Of a stretch of 64,000 nt of DNA, positions 1 to 7,025 are shown one piece after another. The notes under the pieces were generated by a model. It saw only the letters and a program-made list of their open reading frames with translations, was not told the DNA's origin and searched no databases. Both the position numbers and the translations under genes were made by a program. Origin of the DNA: Vicinamibacterales bacterium (lineage in GTDB: Bacteria > Acidobacteriota > Vicinamibacteria > Vicinamibacterales > Fen-181); assembly GCA_036504215.1 (NCBI GenBank), contig DASXVO010000049.1, positions 1-64,000 on the forward strand. Reading direction: 5' to 3'. Numbering within the stretch: the first letter of the stretch is position 1; each line of letters begins with the position of its first letter.

Positions 1-272
1 CTGGTCCCCTCGTGGTGCGGATCATCGTGGACAACCCGACCCACGCGGCCGCCGTGCTCCGCGAGCACAATTACCACGTCGAGGAACGGGAGGTCATCTA
101 CACGACAGCGCCCAACGACCCCGGCGCGCTGTTGCGTGTCACGCGATTGATTGCCGAGGCGGGGATCAACATGGAGTATCTCTACGCCACGGCCATCGAT
201 GGACAGCCGATGGCGAGCCTGGTGGTGGGAGTGCCGGACGCGGAGCGGGCGGCTGCCGCTGCCGGGCTCTGA
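1..272 (+). CDS. ACT-domain protein, C-terminal part (gene runs off left edge)
   Basis: The frame is open from the left edge (first whole codon at base 3), so the GTG at base 12 is probably internal and the gene begins upstream. About 90 residues are visible. They end one ACT-like beta strand set and then show a nearly complete ACT domain: EREVIYTTAPNDPGALLRVT, a helix, then INMEYLYA and a final hydrophobic strand. ACT domains bind amino acids and regulate enzymes. Small proteins with two tandem ACT domains are common in Acidobacteriota and related phyla and usually have no fused enzyme. No catalytic domain can be seen here. The ligand is unknown. Confidence 0.75.
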   Translation, partial: GPLVVRIIVDNPTHAAAVLREHNYHVEEREVIYTTAPNDPGALLRVTRLIAEAGINMEYLYATAIDGQPMASLVVGVPDAERAAAAAGL

Positions 273-467
273 CGGAGGAGCCAGAGCCCGACGCCGAGAG
301 CCCTCCGTACAAAGCAAAACGGCCCTCGAACCCCCGCTTCCTGCCTCGATCCGCCGACCTCCCCTCTTCCAAGGGGAGGCCGGTGAACCGAATCATCACA
401 GAAAGCCAGTCCGAGGACCGTCAGCGGCCTGAAGCCGTCCGGCGAGGCTCTGCAGCCCCGCGCAAGA

Positions 468-959
468 CTACTTCTTGGCCTCTTCCTTCTTGGGCTCGTC
501 CTTCTTCTCGGTCTTGGCAGGCGCGGCCTTTTCGGCAGCGATCGTGATCTTGGTCGCCGTCATCTTGCCATCGGCCTCGGTGAAGGCAACCTTTACGGTC
601 TTGCCCGTGATGTCGGCGGCCGCCACAACCTTCGTCCCGGCCATGATCTTGGTGTCCGCGGTCACCGCGAAGTTCTCGTCACCCTTCTTCGTCGTCACGG
701 TCACGGTCTTGGTCGCGTCGTCGTACTTGGCAACCTTGCCGCTGGCGCTCAGAGGAGCCTTCTTCGCAACAGCCTTCTCGACCTTCTCGGTCTTCGCGGC
801 AGCCTGCTCGGTCTTGGCCACGGCGGCCTTCTCAGCCTTGACGGTCTTCTCGGCGGCAGCCTTCGGCTTCTCGGTCTGAGGAGTCGTCTGGGCGAGAACG
901 AGCGAGCTGAACGCGACAACAGCGAACGCGGCGGTCAGAACAGTGAAGATACGGCGCAT
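468..959 (-). CDS. secreted Ala/Lys/Glu-rich protein with histone-H1-like linker
   Basis: 163 residues. The ATG at 959 is chosen because GGAGG lies 8-12 bases upstream (967-971, read on the minus strand) and the protein then starts with a clean signal peptide (MRRIFTVLTAAFAVVAFSSL, then LVLAQ). The mature part begins with about 45 residues made almost only of Ala, Lys, Glu, Thr and Val. About 75 residues of beta-rich sequence follow (GKVAKYDDATKTVTVTTKKG and similar), and a second Lys/Glu/Ala tail of about 25 residues ends the protein. The middle part resembles small OB-like or DUF5666-type secreted domains, but I cannot assign a family. It is transcribed divergently from the histidine kinase gene. 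Function unknown. Confidence 0.75.
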   Translation of the reverse strand: MRRIFTVLTAAFAVVAFSSLVLAQTTPQTEKPKAAAEKTVKAEKAAVAKTEQAAAKTEKVEKAVAKKAPLSASGKVAKYDDATKTVTVTTKKGDENFAVTADTKIMAGTKVVAAADITGKTVKVAFTEADGKMTATKITIAAEKAAPAKTEKKDEPKKEEAKK

Positions 960-1066
960 CGGATAGCCTCCAGTGATGGATGTTGACTCAACAGCCGCCG
1001 CCCGGTGGACGGTCGGCATTCCCTGCATACACAAAGGACGTACCAGGCTGGCCTCGCGGGACGGAA

Positions 1067-1075
1067 TGGTATAAA
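1067..1075 (+). promoter_or_regulatory. extended -10 promoter candidate for the histidine kinase gene
   Basis: TGG followed by TATAAA fits an extended -10 element (TGn-TATAAT with one mismatch). It lies 22 bases before the ATG at 1098, which predicts a short leader of about 15 bases. No good -35 box is visible, as is common with extended -10 promoters. Confidence 0.45.
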
Positions 1076-1097
1076 TTACTCTTACGCAGGGACTTAC

Positions 1098-2663
1098 ATG
1101 ACCGACACCACCGCCAAGGTCGTGACCGTCAACCGGCAATCCCGCCCCACCGTGGCAACCTTGTTGGTGCCGCTGCGGGTTCGCCTGCCGCTGCTCGTGG
1201 CGCTGGTCGTCACGGTGGTCGTGGGCGCGTCCGGCTACCTCGAGCTCCGAGTCTTCGAATCGAGCATCAGGAGCGATCTCATCGAAATTGCACGCTCGAC
1301 TGCGCAGGCGGTGGCCGACGACGTCGAGATTGGCGAGGAACCGACCAGACGCGAGGACCTGGCTGAAAGCCTGCGCGAGTTCACGTATGCGTTCCCGTCG
1401 ATCCGCGCTATCTCGGTCATCAGCGTCGAGAACAGCGAACCGACGCTCGTCGCCAGCACCTCATCCGCCGAGGGCAGCGAGGCGCTGAGCCTTGCGCGTC
1501 AGGTGGCAAAGCGCGACGACGTCGTGCACTCCGAGTTGCGGGCACAGATCCACCTCGTCGGCGTTCCCACCAAGCGAAACGATCGTGTATGGGGCGCCGT
1601 CGTCGCCACCTATTCGTTCGCGGCCGTCGAGGAACTCCGCCGGCAAGGGCGCATCGTCGTCGTCTGGTTCGTGCCAGCGGCCATCATCCTCGTGACGTTG
1701 GTTCTGGACCTGCTCACGCGCCGGCTGATTCACAAACCGATCGCCGGCATTCGCAAGACGATGCAGCGGGTGAGCGCCGGTGACCTGGGGGCGCGCGCGC
1801 CCGTCGCGCGTCCCGACGAAATTGGCGTCGTCGCCGACGGGTTGAACGAGATGCTCGCGCAGATGGAAGGATTCAACGAGGCCTTGCAGGAGCGCGTGCG
1901 CGAGGCAACGAGCGAGCTCCGGGCGAAGAACGAGGAACTGGTGGAGAGCTACCAGCGGGTGTTCTCGCTTCGCGAGGCGTTGGCGCGGGCCGACCAACTG
2001 GCCGCCGTCGGACACATGGCCGCCAACGTCGCGCACCAGGTGGGGACGCCGCTCAACCTCATCTCCGGCTACGTGCAGATGATTCGCGAGGAGGAGGGCC
2101 GCGATTCGCGGGTGACGCGCCGGCTGGAGATCGTGCAGGAGCAGATTGCCAAGGTCACCACGATCGTGCGGACGATGCTCGATCACGCGAGGCGGCCGAT
2201 CCCGAAGGAATTGACGGACATCGGACAGCTCGCGCGGCGTGTCAGCGCGGTGGCGCGGCCGAAACTGGACGCGCTCGGCGTGAAGCTCGATCTCAGCGTG
2301 TCGACCGTGCCGCCGGTGATGGCGGACGCGGTGCAGCTCGAATTGGCGCTGTTGAACCTCGTGACGAACAGCCTCGATGCGATGCCGGCGGGCGGGGTGA
2401 CGTCGATGACCGTGGCTGCGACCGAACAGGGTGCTGTGCGCATCCAGGTGGCGGACACCGGCACCGGCATCGCCCCGGAGTTGCTGCCGCGCATCTTCGA
2501 CCCGTGGGTGACAACCAAGGAGGCGGGCCGCGGCACCGGCCTTGGCTTGAGCATCACGCGTGAAGTCGTCGCGGGCCATGGCGGCACGATCAGCGTCAAG
2601 AGCGATGTCGGTGTCGGCTCGGTGTTCACGATCGAACTGCCGGCGGCGACATTGGAAGGATGA
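1098..2663 (+). CDS. membrane sensor histidine kinase (HAMP, HisKA, HATPase)
   Basis: 521 residues from the ATG at 1098; upstream in-frame codons look like leader. Order: a transmembrane helix near residues 27-47, an extracytoplasmic sensor of about 145 residues without a recognisable fold, a second helix near 195-215, a HAMP domain (about 215-270), a coiled coil, and a HisKA domain with phospho-acceptor His313 in AHQVGTPLN. The HATPase has an N box (NLVTNSLDA), G1 (VADTGTGI) and G2 (GRGTGLGL). The A-H-Q-V-G-T-P-L sequence is typical of NtrB/AtoS-like kinases that partner sigma-54 regulators. Such a regulator is the next gene. The last codons and the TGA stop lie inside the first GGATGAA heptamer of the following repeat tract. 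Confidence 0.93.
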   Translation: MTDTTAKVVTVNRQSRPTVATLLVPLRVRLPLLVALVVTVVVGASGYLELRVFESSIRSDLIEIARSTAQAVADDVEIGEEPTRREDLAESLREFTYAFPSIRAISVISVENSEPTLVASTSSAEGSEALSLARQVAKRDDVVHSELRAQIHLVGVPTKRNDRVWGAVVATYSFAAVEELRRQGRIVVVWFVPAAIILVTLVLDLLTRRLIHKPIAGIRKTMQRVSAGDLGARAPVARPDEIGVVADGLNEMLAQMEGFNEALQERVREATSELRAKNEELVESYQRVFSLREALARADQLAAVGHMAANVAHQVGTPLNLISGYVQMIREEEGRDSRVTRRLEIVQEQIAKVTTIVRTMLDHARRPIPKELTDIGQLARRVSAVARPKLDALGVKLDLSVSTVPPVMADAVQLELALLNLVTNSLDAMPAGGVTSMTVAATEQGAVRIQVADTGTGIAPELLPRIFDPWVTTKEAGRGTGLGLSITREVVAGHGGTISVKSDVGVGSVFTIELPAATLEG

Positions 2664-2763
2664 AGGATGAAGGATGAAGGATGAAGGAGGAAGGAGGAAG
2701 GCAGGAAGGAGGAAGGCAGGAGGCAGAAGGCAGAAGGATGAAGGATGAAGGATGAAGGATGAA
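2658..2763 (+). repeat. GGATGAA heptamer tandem repeat tract
   Basis: About 15 contiguous 7-8 bp units. Four perfect GGATGAA copies, then GGAGGAA and GGCAGGA/GGCAGAA variants, then four perfect GGATGAA copies. The first unit supplies the TGA stop of the kinase gene. The tract separates the kinase from its regulator. It resembles the short tandemly repeated heptamers (STRR) described in filamentous cyanobacteria in unit length and intergenic position. A related tract lies at 45629-45671. Confidence 0.9.
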
Positions 2764-2765
2764 CG

Positions 2766-2870
2766 GCAGCCGCAGAGGGCGCGGGGACTGGAGCCTCGGT
2801 GTCCTCCGTGTCTTTGTGGCTTTGTTCTCGGCGGTCTCTGCGACCTCCGTGTTCAGTATGAGGCGGAGAG
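2766..2870 (+). repeat. GTGTCTTTGTGGC-type dispersed intergenic repeat
   Basis: The spacer before the regulator gene carries CGGCAGCCGCAGAGGGCG, then GTGTCTTTGTGGCTTTGTTC and CGGTCTCTGCGACC. The same phrases recur in degenerate form at 9510-9585, 29290-29450, 52758-52870 and, reversed, inside the gene at 32163-32217. No protein-coding potential. It may carry the promoter or leader of the regulator, but I see no clear element. Confidence 0.6.
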
Positions 2871-2885
2871 GCGAATCAGGCGGCT

Positions 2886-4235
2886 ATGCCAAGAATACTG
2901 ATTGTCGATGATGACCGTGAGACGTGCCGATTCATGGCCGAGTTGCTCGAGGGGCCGGACCGCGAGATCGACGCGGCGTACGACCCGCAGAGCGCACTGT
3001 CCCTGGTGCACGAGCACGTCTTCGACCTCGTGATTTCGGACATCAACCTGAACGCCGAGAAGTCTGGGCTCGACATCCTCCGCGCATTCCGCGAGTCGAA
3101 CCCGGGCGGCCAGGTGCTGCTCATCAGCGGGTTTGGCACGCTTGAAACGGCCATCGACGCCGTCAGGGCCGGAGCCTTCGATTACATCAGCAAGCCGTTC
3201 GACATCAGCGAGGTGAAGGCCACCGTCGAGCGCGCGCTGGCACAGACCGGGCCGCGGAGGGGCGGTGCGGCTCCGACGCGCGACGTGCGGCCGCCTGGAC
3301 TGCTCGGGCGAACGGCGCCGATGCTCGCCGTCTACAAGCAGATTGCGCATGCCGCCGACGCGGTGGTGCCGGTGCTCATCATCGGCGAGAGCGGCACCGG
3401 CAAGGAACTGGTGGCGCGCGCCGTCCACTTCCACGGGCATAGGAACAACCGGCCATTCGTCCCGGTGAACTGCGGCGCGATCACCGAGAGCCTGCTCGAG
3501 TCCGAGCTGTTCGGCCACGTCCGCGGGTCGTTCACCGGCGCTGTGAGCGACACCAAGGGTATCTTCGAGCAGGCGAACGGTGGCACGGTGTTCCTCGACG
3601 AGATTGGCGAGACGTCACCCGCCCTCCAGGTGAAACTCCTGCGAGTGCTCGAAGAGGGGGAAATTCGACCAGTCGGCGCGAGCCGGCCCACCAAAGTCGA
3701 CATTCGCATCGTTGCGGCGACCAACGTCGAACTCGAGAAGGAAGTGGCCGACCAGCGCTTCCGGCAGGATCTCTTCTACCGCCTGAGCGTGATCGTCATT
3801 CGCGTGCCGCCACTGCGCGAACGCCGGGCGGACATTCCGCTGCTCGTCGGACAGTTCCTGCTGAACGCGTGCAGCCGCGCCGGCCGCCAGGTGGAGTTCA
3901 CACCGGCCGCGCTCGACGCGCTGGCGGCGTACGGTTGGCCGGGGAATGTGCGGGAACTGGAGAACACCGTGGAGCGGCTGGTGCTCTTCAGCCGCGGCAC
4001 GATAATCGACGCCGGCGACCTTCCCCCCGCCTTCCACGGCACGCCGCCCGAACTGAGCGACAAACTGTTCAGCGGCCTGCCGCCCCTCGAAGAGATCGAA
4101 CGGCGCTACCTGCTGCACGTCCTCGAGATGGTCAGCGGGAACCGCACGAAGGCGGCCGAAATCATGGGGATTGACCGAAGGACGCTGTACCGGATGGCGG
4201 AGCGGTTTGGGCTGGACTTGAAGGATGAAGCCTGA
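2886..4235 (+). CDS. sigma-54-dependent response regulator, NtrC family
   Basis: 449 residues, normal length for the family. Receiver domain residues 1-120 with acidic pocket D8-D10 and phospho-acceptor Asp52 (DLVISDINLN). AAA+ domain about 140-370 with Walker A GESGTGKE. The sigma-54-contacting loop reads ESELFGHVRGSFTGA, that is GSFTGA in place of the common GAFTGA. Walker B is GGTVFLDEIGE. The C-terminal Fis-type helix-turn-helix is GNRTKAAEIMGIDRRTLYRM. It activates RNA polymerase holding RpoN after phosphorylation, presumably by the kinase just upstream. No -24/-12 promoter was recognised in the window, so its targets probably lie elsewhere. Confidence 0.93.
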   Translation: MPRILIVDDDRETCRFMAELLEGPDREIDAAYDPQSALSLVHEHVFDLVISDINLNAEKSGLDILRAFRESNPGGQVLLISGFGTLETAIDAVRAGAFDYISKPFDISEVKATVERALAQTGPRRGGAAPTRDVRPPGLLGRTAPMLAVYKQIAHAADAVVPVLIIGESGTGKELVARAVHFHGHRNNRPFVPVNCGAITESLLESELFGHVRGSFTGAVSDTKGIFEQANGGTVFLDEIGETSPALQVKLLRVLEEGEIRPVGASRPTKVDIRIVAATNVELEKEVADQRFRQDLFYRLSVIVIRVPPLRERRADIPLLVGQFLLNACSRAGRQVEFTPAALDALAAYGWPGNVRELENTVERLVLFSRGTIIDAGDLPPAFHGTPPELSDKLFSGLPPLEEIERRYLLHVLEMVSGNRTKAAEIMGIDRRTLYRMAERFGLDLKDEA

Positions 4236-4238
4236 GAG

Positions 4239-4269
4239 AAGTGCAAAGTGCACGTAGCACCGAGCACTT
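4239..4269. terminator. hairpin between convergent genes built from AGTGC repeats
   Basis: AAGTGC at 4239-4244 pairs with GCACTT at 4264-4269, and an inner GTGC pairs with GCAC, around a small loop. It fills the 32-bp gap between two convergent stop codons, and the TAA of mprF (4268-4270) lies in its right arm. A bidirectional terminator is the simplest reading. No T-run follows on either side. Confidence 0.5.
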
Positions 4270-6907
4270 ATCTCCGTCTCAACACCCGCCCCCACCCTCC
4301 CGCAATCAGCGCGCTGACGTAGGTGATGGCGACCGGCCACTCCCAGGGGTTCTGGTAGGCCATGTAACGGGGGACCCACTCGGGGCCGAACTTCTCCTTG
4401 TAGAGGCGAAGCCCCTGGAAATTGTACCAGTTCTCGCCGTGCTGGAAGAAGAGGTTGGCGAGACGTTCGCGGGTGTGGGCGCCGCGGAACTCGCCCACGC
4501 TCGACAGCGGCGCCATGCCCATGTTGAACCGTTTGTAGCCCCGTTCCTTGCCGTAGAGGAACAGCGACGTAAACATGAAGTCCATCACGCGTGGCGCATC
4601 GGTCCGGTAGCGCATCAGGTCGATCGACAACTCCCCGCGGCGCGGGCCGGCCAGGATATTCGCAAACGCGATGATCCGGCCGGTCTGATCCTCGACGACG
4701 GCGCACGGAAAGCGCTTGATGTAGTCGGGATCGAAAAAGCCGATCGAGAATTGTCGTTCCTTGACGCCCTTGCTCTCCAGCCAATCGGCCGAGATCTCGG
4801 CCAGGACCGGCAACCGGCGCTCGACCTCGAACGGAGGCAGGACCCGAAAGCGCACCTGATCGCGGTCGGCCCGCCGCAGGAACTGTCGGTACTCCTTGCC
4901 GGCCCGTCCCTCGAGCGTCACCGTCTCGAGCGCAACGTGAGCCTCCTCCCCCAGCTTGAAGAACGCGTAGCCCCGGTCGTGCAGCGGCGGGATCCAGTTG
5001 AGCGATACCTGGTAGAACACGGGACGGCGGTCGAGTTCGCCGGCGAACGCGAAGAGCGCGTCGAGGAATGGTCCGCGGTCGGCGGTGCCACGCACGTCCG
5101 GGTCCGAGAAGACGACCAGATACGGGCCGATCGTGCGGTAGAGACAGAAACCGCGCGCGCCGTCCACGAAGACGTCCTTGTCGCCGTTGGCGACCATCAG
5201 CGGCGTGCTCTCGGATCCGATCGCCTCGTGCAGGTCGAGGGCGCGATCGATGTCCTGTTCCTTCAACCGCGTGAACCGCACGGGCACGCGCATCAGGACG
5301 TACGCCGCGCCCGCGCCCACGGCGAGGATGAGCGAGATCGCCGAACGCAGGAACCGGCTCCGTTCCACGTCGAACCATCGCGGGCTGCGGTACAGGACGA
5401 CCTGGTGGATCGTCTGTGTCTCGACGCGGTGCGCGAAGATGCCGAAGACGATGAACACCAGCAGCGCGATGAAGGCCACGCCCACATCGCGCGATTCCAC
5501 CCAGTCACCGCGGCTCGGCCGCGAGAACAACGGGCGCTGCGACGCCACGAGGACGCCAACCAGCCCGAGGATGACCGCCTCCTCCCAGTCCAGCCCCTTG
5601 AGAATCGCGGACACCGCGGCCAGCACGAGGAGAATGACGGTGGCGTGGCACGCGGCCGCGTAGCCCCGCGACAGGCCACGCGCCAGCACCAGCAGGAGCA
5701 CGCCGGTCGCGGCGGCCGCGACGTGCGAAACCTCGACGATGGGCACGGGCACGAGTTCGTCGAGGGCGGTGAACCGCATCCGAATGGCCGGCGACGCGGT
5801 GCTCAGCAGGATCAACAGCCCCGCGGCCCCGACGATGCCTGCCATGAGGCGCCGGGCGAGTTCGACGCGTTTGGTGGCGCGGTGGGTAGCCCAACTGAGC
5901 AGTAGCAGCGAGGCCATGGCCCACGGCACGATGTAGTAGATCAGGCGGTAGGCCAGCAGCGCTGCCGTGGCCACGCTGCTCGAGGCGGGAAGGTGCGCAA
6001 TCCAGAACGCATCGCTGCTGCCGAACCCGCCGGGCACGAAACTGACGAGGCCAATGGCCTGGCCGAGAAAGAACGACCGAATCGACTCGATAACCGGCTG
6101 CTCGGCGCCCGTCGACCGGATGCAGGCCATGTACGCGAGCGAGGCCAGCAACCAGTCCAGCCAGCCGACGAGCGTGAGCTGAAGGGCGCTGATCGCCCCG
6201 CCGCTCGGTGTGGCGAACCGCTCAATCCGATCGACGATGGCGCGGGCGATGTGAACGGCGATCAACACGAAGACGAACGCGACCGCGACCAACACGCCGT
6301 TCCAGAACGGGTTGCCGGCCTGCGGAACTGCGAGCGACGCGAGCGTCCATCCGGCGAGACCCGCGGTGAAGGCAGTGGCAATCGAGACCACCCCGCCTTC
6401 GAGATCGGACGGCTTGTCCACCGCGGGGCGGTAGAGCCAGAACCGAATAGCCGGGCCCGCCAGCGGGCCGAGTGTCAGGAAGTTGCTCCAGGCGAACGAC
6501 ACCGCCCCATATCGCCAACGCTCGGTCCAGCGCGACCGCGTGTGGCTGAACGCAATGACGTCGTACAAACCCATGACGCCGATGTTGAGCAGCGTGGCGA
6601 GCGCGGCAACCGCGAGCCACCACGAGTCGAGCTTGTGGAAGGCATCGCGAACCTGGCGTGGGTGGATCTCGCGCAGCGCGCCCCACGTGAAGGCGACCAC
6701 GAGGATGATGACAATGGCAGGGAGGAGATGTGGGCTGTGTCCGACAAGCCAGAGAACCCCGGTCTTCAGCGCAGTCCCCAGGCCTGTCGGGCTTTCCGAG
6801 TCAGGGGCAATCCCGTCGGCCGGCTCGGTCGGCTCGGAGGCCGGCCCGTCGAGTTCGGGAGGGTGGCGTTGGTCCTTCACGTCGTCTGGCATGGGTTCGA
6901 GTTCCAT
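4268..6907 (-). CDS. mprF: MprF-like bifunctional phosphatidylglycerol aminoacyltransferase/flippase
   Basis: 879 residues, the usual full length for MprF. After about 45 acidic or polar residues the N-terminal half is a polytopic membrane region of 12-14 helices (flippase part), with FFLGQAIGLVSFVPGGFGSS in the conserved central region. The C-terminal 300 residues form the DUF2156 double-GNAT synthase part (KEQDIDRALDLHEA, then MRYRTDAPRVMDFMFTSLFL, ending EKFGPEWVPRYMAYQNPWEW). MprF adds lysine or alanine from aminoacyl-tRNA to phosphatidylglycerol and moves the product to the outer leaflet, giving resistance to cationic peptides. The amino acid used here cannot be told. A TATAGT box (6908-6913, minus strand) touches the ATG at 6907. 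If it is the -10 box, translation starts at the next ATG, 6892. Confidence 0.88.
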   Translation of the reverse strand: MELEPMPDDVKDQRHPPELDGPASEPTEPADGIAPDSESPTGLGTALKTGVLWLVGHSPHLLPAIVIILVVAFTWGALREIHPRQVRDAFHKLDSWWLAVAALATLLNIGVMGLYDVIAFSHTRSRWTERWRYGAVSFAWSNFLTLGPLAGPAIRFWLYRPAVDKPSDLEGGVVSIATAFTAGLAGWTLASLAVPQAGNPFWNGVLVAVAFVFVLIAVHIARAIVDRIERFATPSGGAISALQLTLVGWLDWLLASLAYMACIRSTGAEQPVIESIRSFFLGQAIGLVSFVPGGFGSSDAFWIAHLPASSSVATAALLAYRLIYYIVPWAMASLLLLSWATHRATKRVELARRLMAGIVGAAGLLILLSTASPAIRMRFTALDELVPVPIVEVSHVAAAATGVLLLVLARGLSRGYAAACHATVILLVLAAVSAILKGLDWEEAVILGLVGVLVASQRPLFSRPSRGDWVESRDVGVAFIALLVFIVFGIFAHRVETQTIHQVVLYRSPRWFDVERSRFLRSAISLILAVGAGAAYVLMRVPVRFTRLKEQDIDRALDLHEAIGSESTPLMVANGDKDVFVDGARGFCLYRTIGPYLVVFSDPDVRGTADRGPFLDALFAFAGELDRRPVFYQVSLNWIPPLHDRGYAFFKLGEEAHVALETVTLEGRAGKEYRQFLRRADRDQVRFRVLPPFEVERRLPVLAEISADWLESKGVKERQFSIGFFDPDYIKRFPCAVVEDQTGRIIAFANILAGPRRGELSIDLMRYRTDAPRVMDFMFTSLFLYGKERGYKRFNMGMAPLSSVGEFRGAHTRERLANLFFQHGENWYNFQGLRLYKEKFGPEWVPRYMAYQNPWEWPVAITYVSALIAGGWGRVLRRR

Positions 6908-7025
6908 ACTATACGTCTGTGCCCGGTGGGCGGGAAGACGGAAGGGCGGTAAGCTGGCGGGTCCAGAACATTTGATCCTCCTCTCCCACCGTGATACATC
7001 TGTCCTCGCCCCGAGGCGCCCATCG

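Noticed and set aside
2658-2763. Coding function of the heptamer tract
   Set aside because: Frames through it have no start signal and the units vary between 7 and 8 bp.
6908-6936. Certain start of mprF at 6892
   Set aside because: The TATAGT box suggests it, but no -35 or ribosome-binding site decides between 6907 and 6892, so the longer frame is listed.
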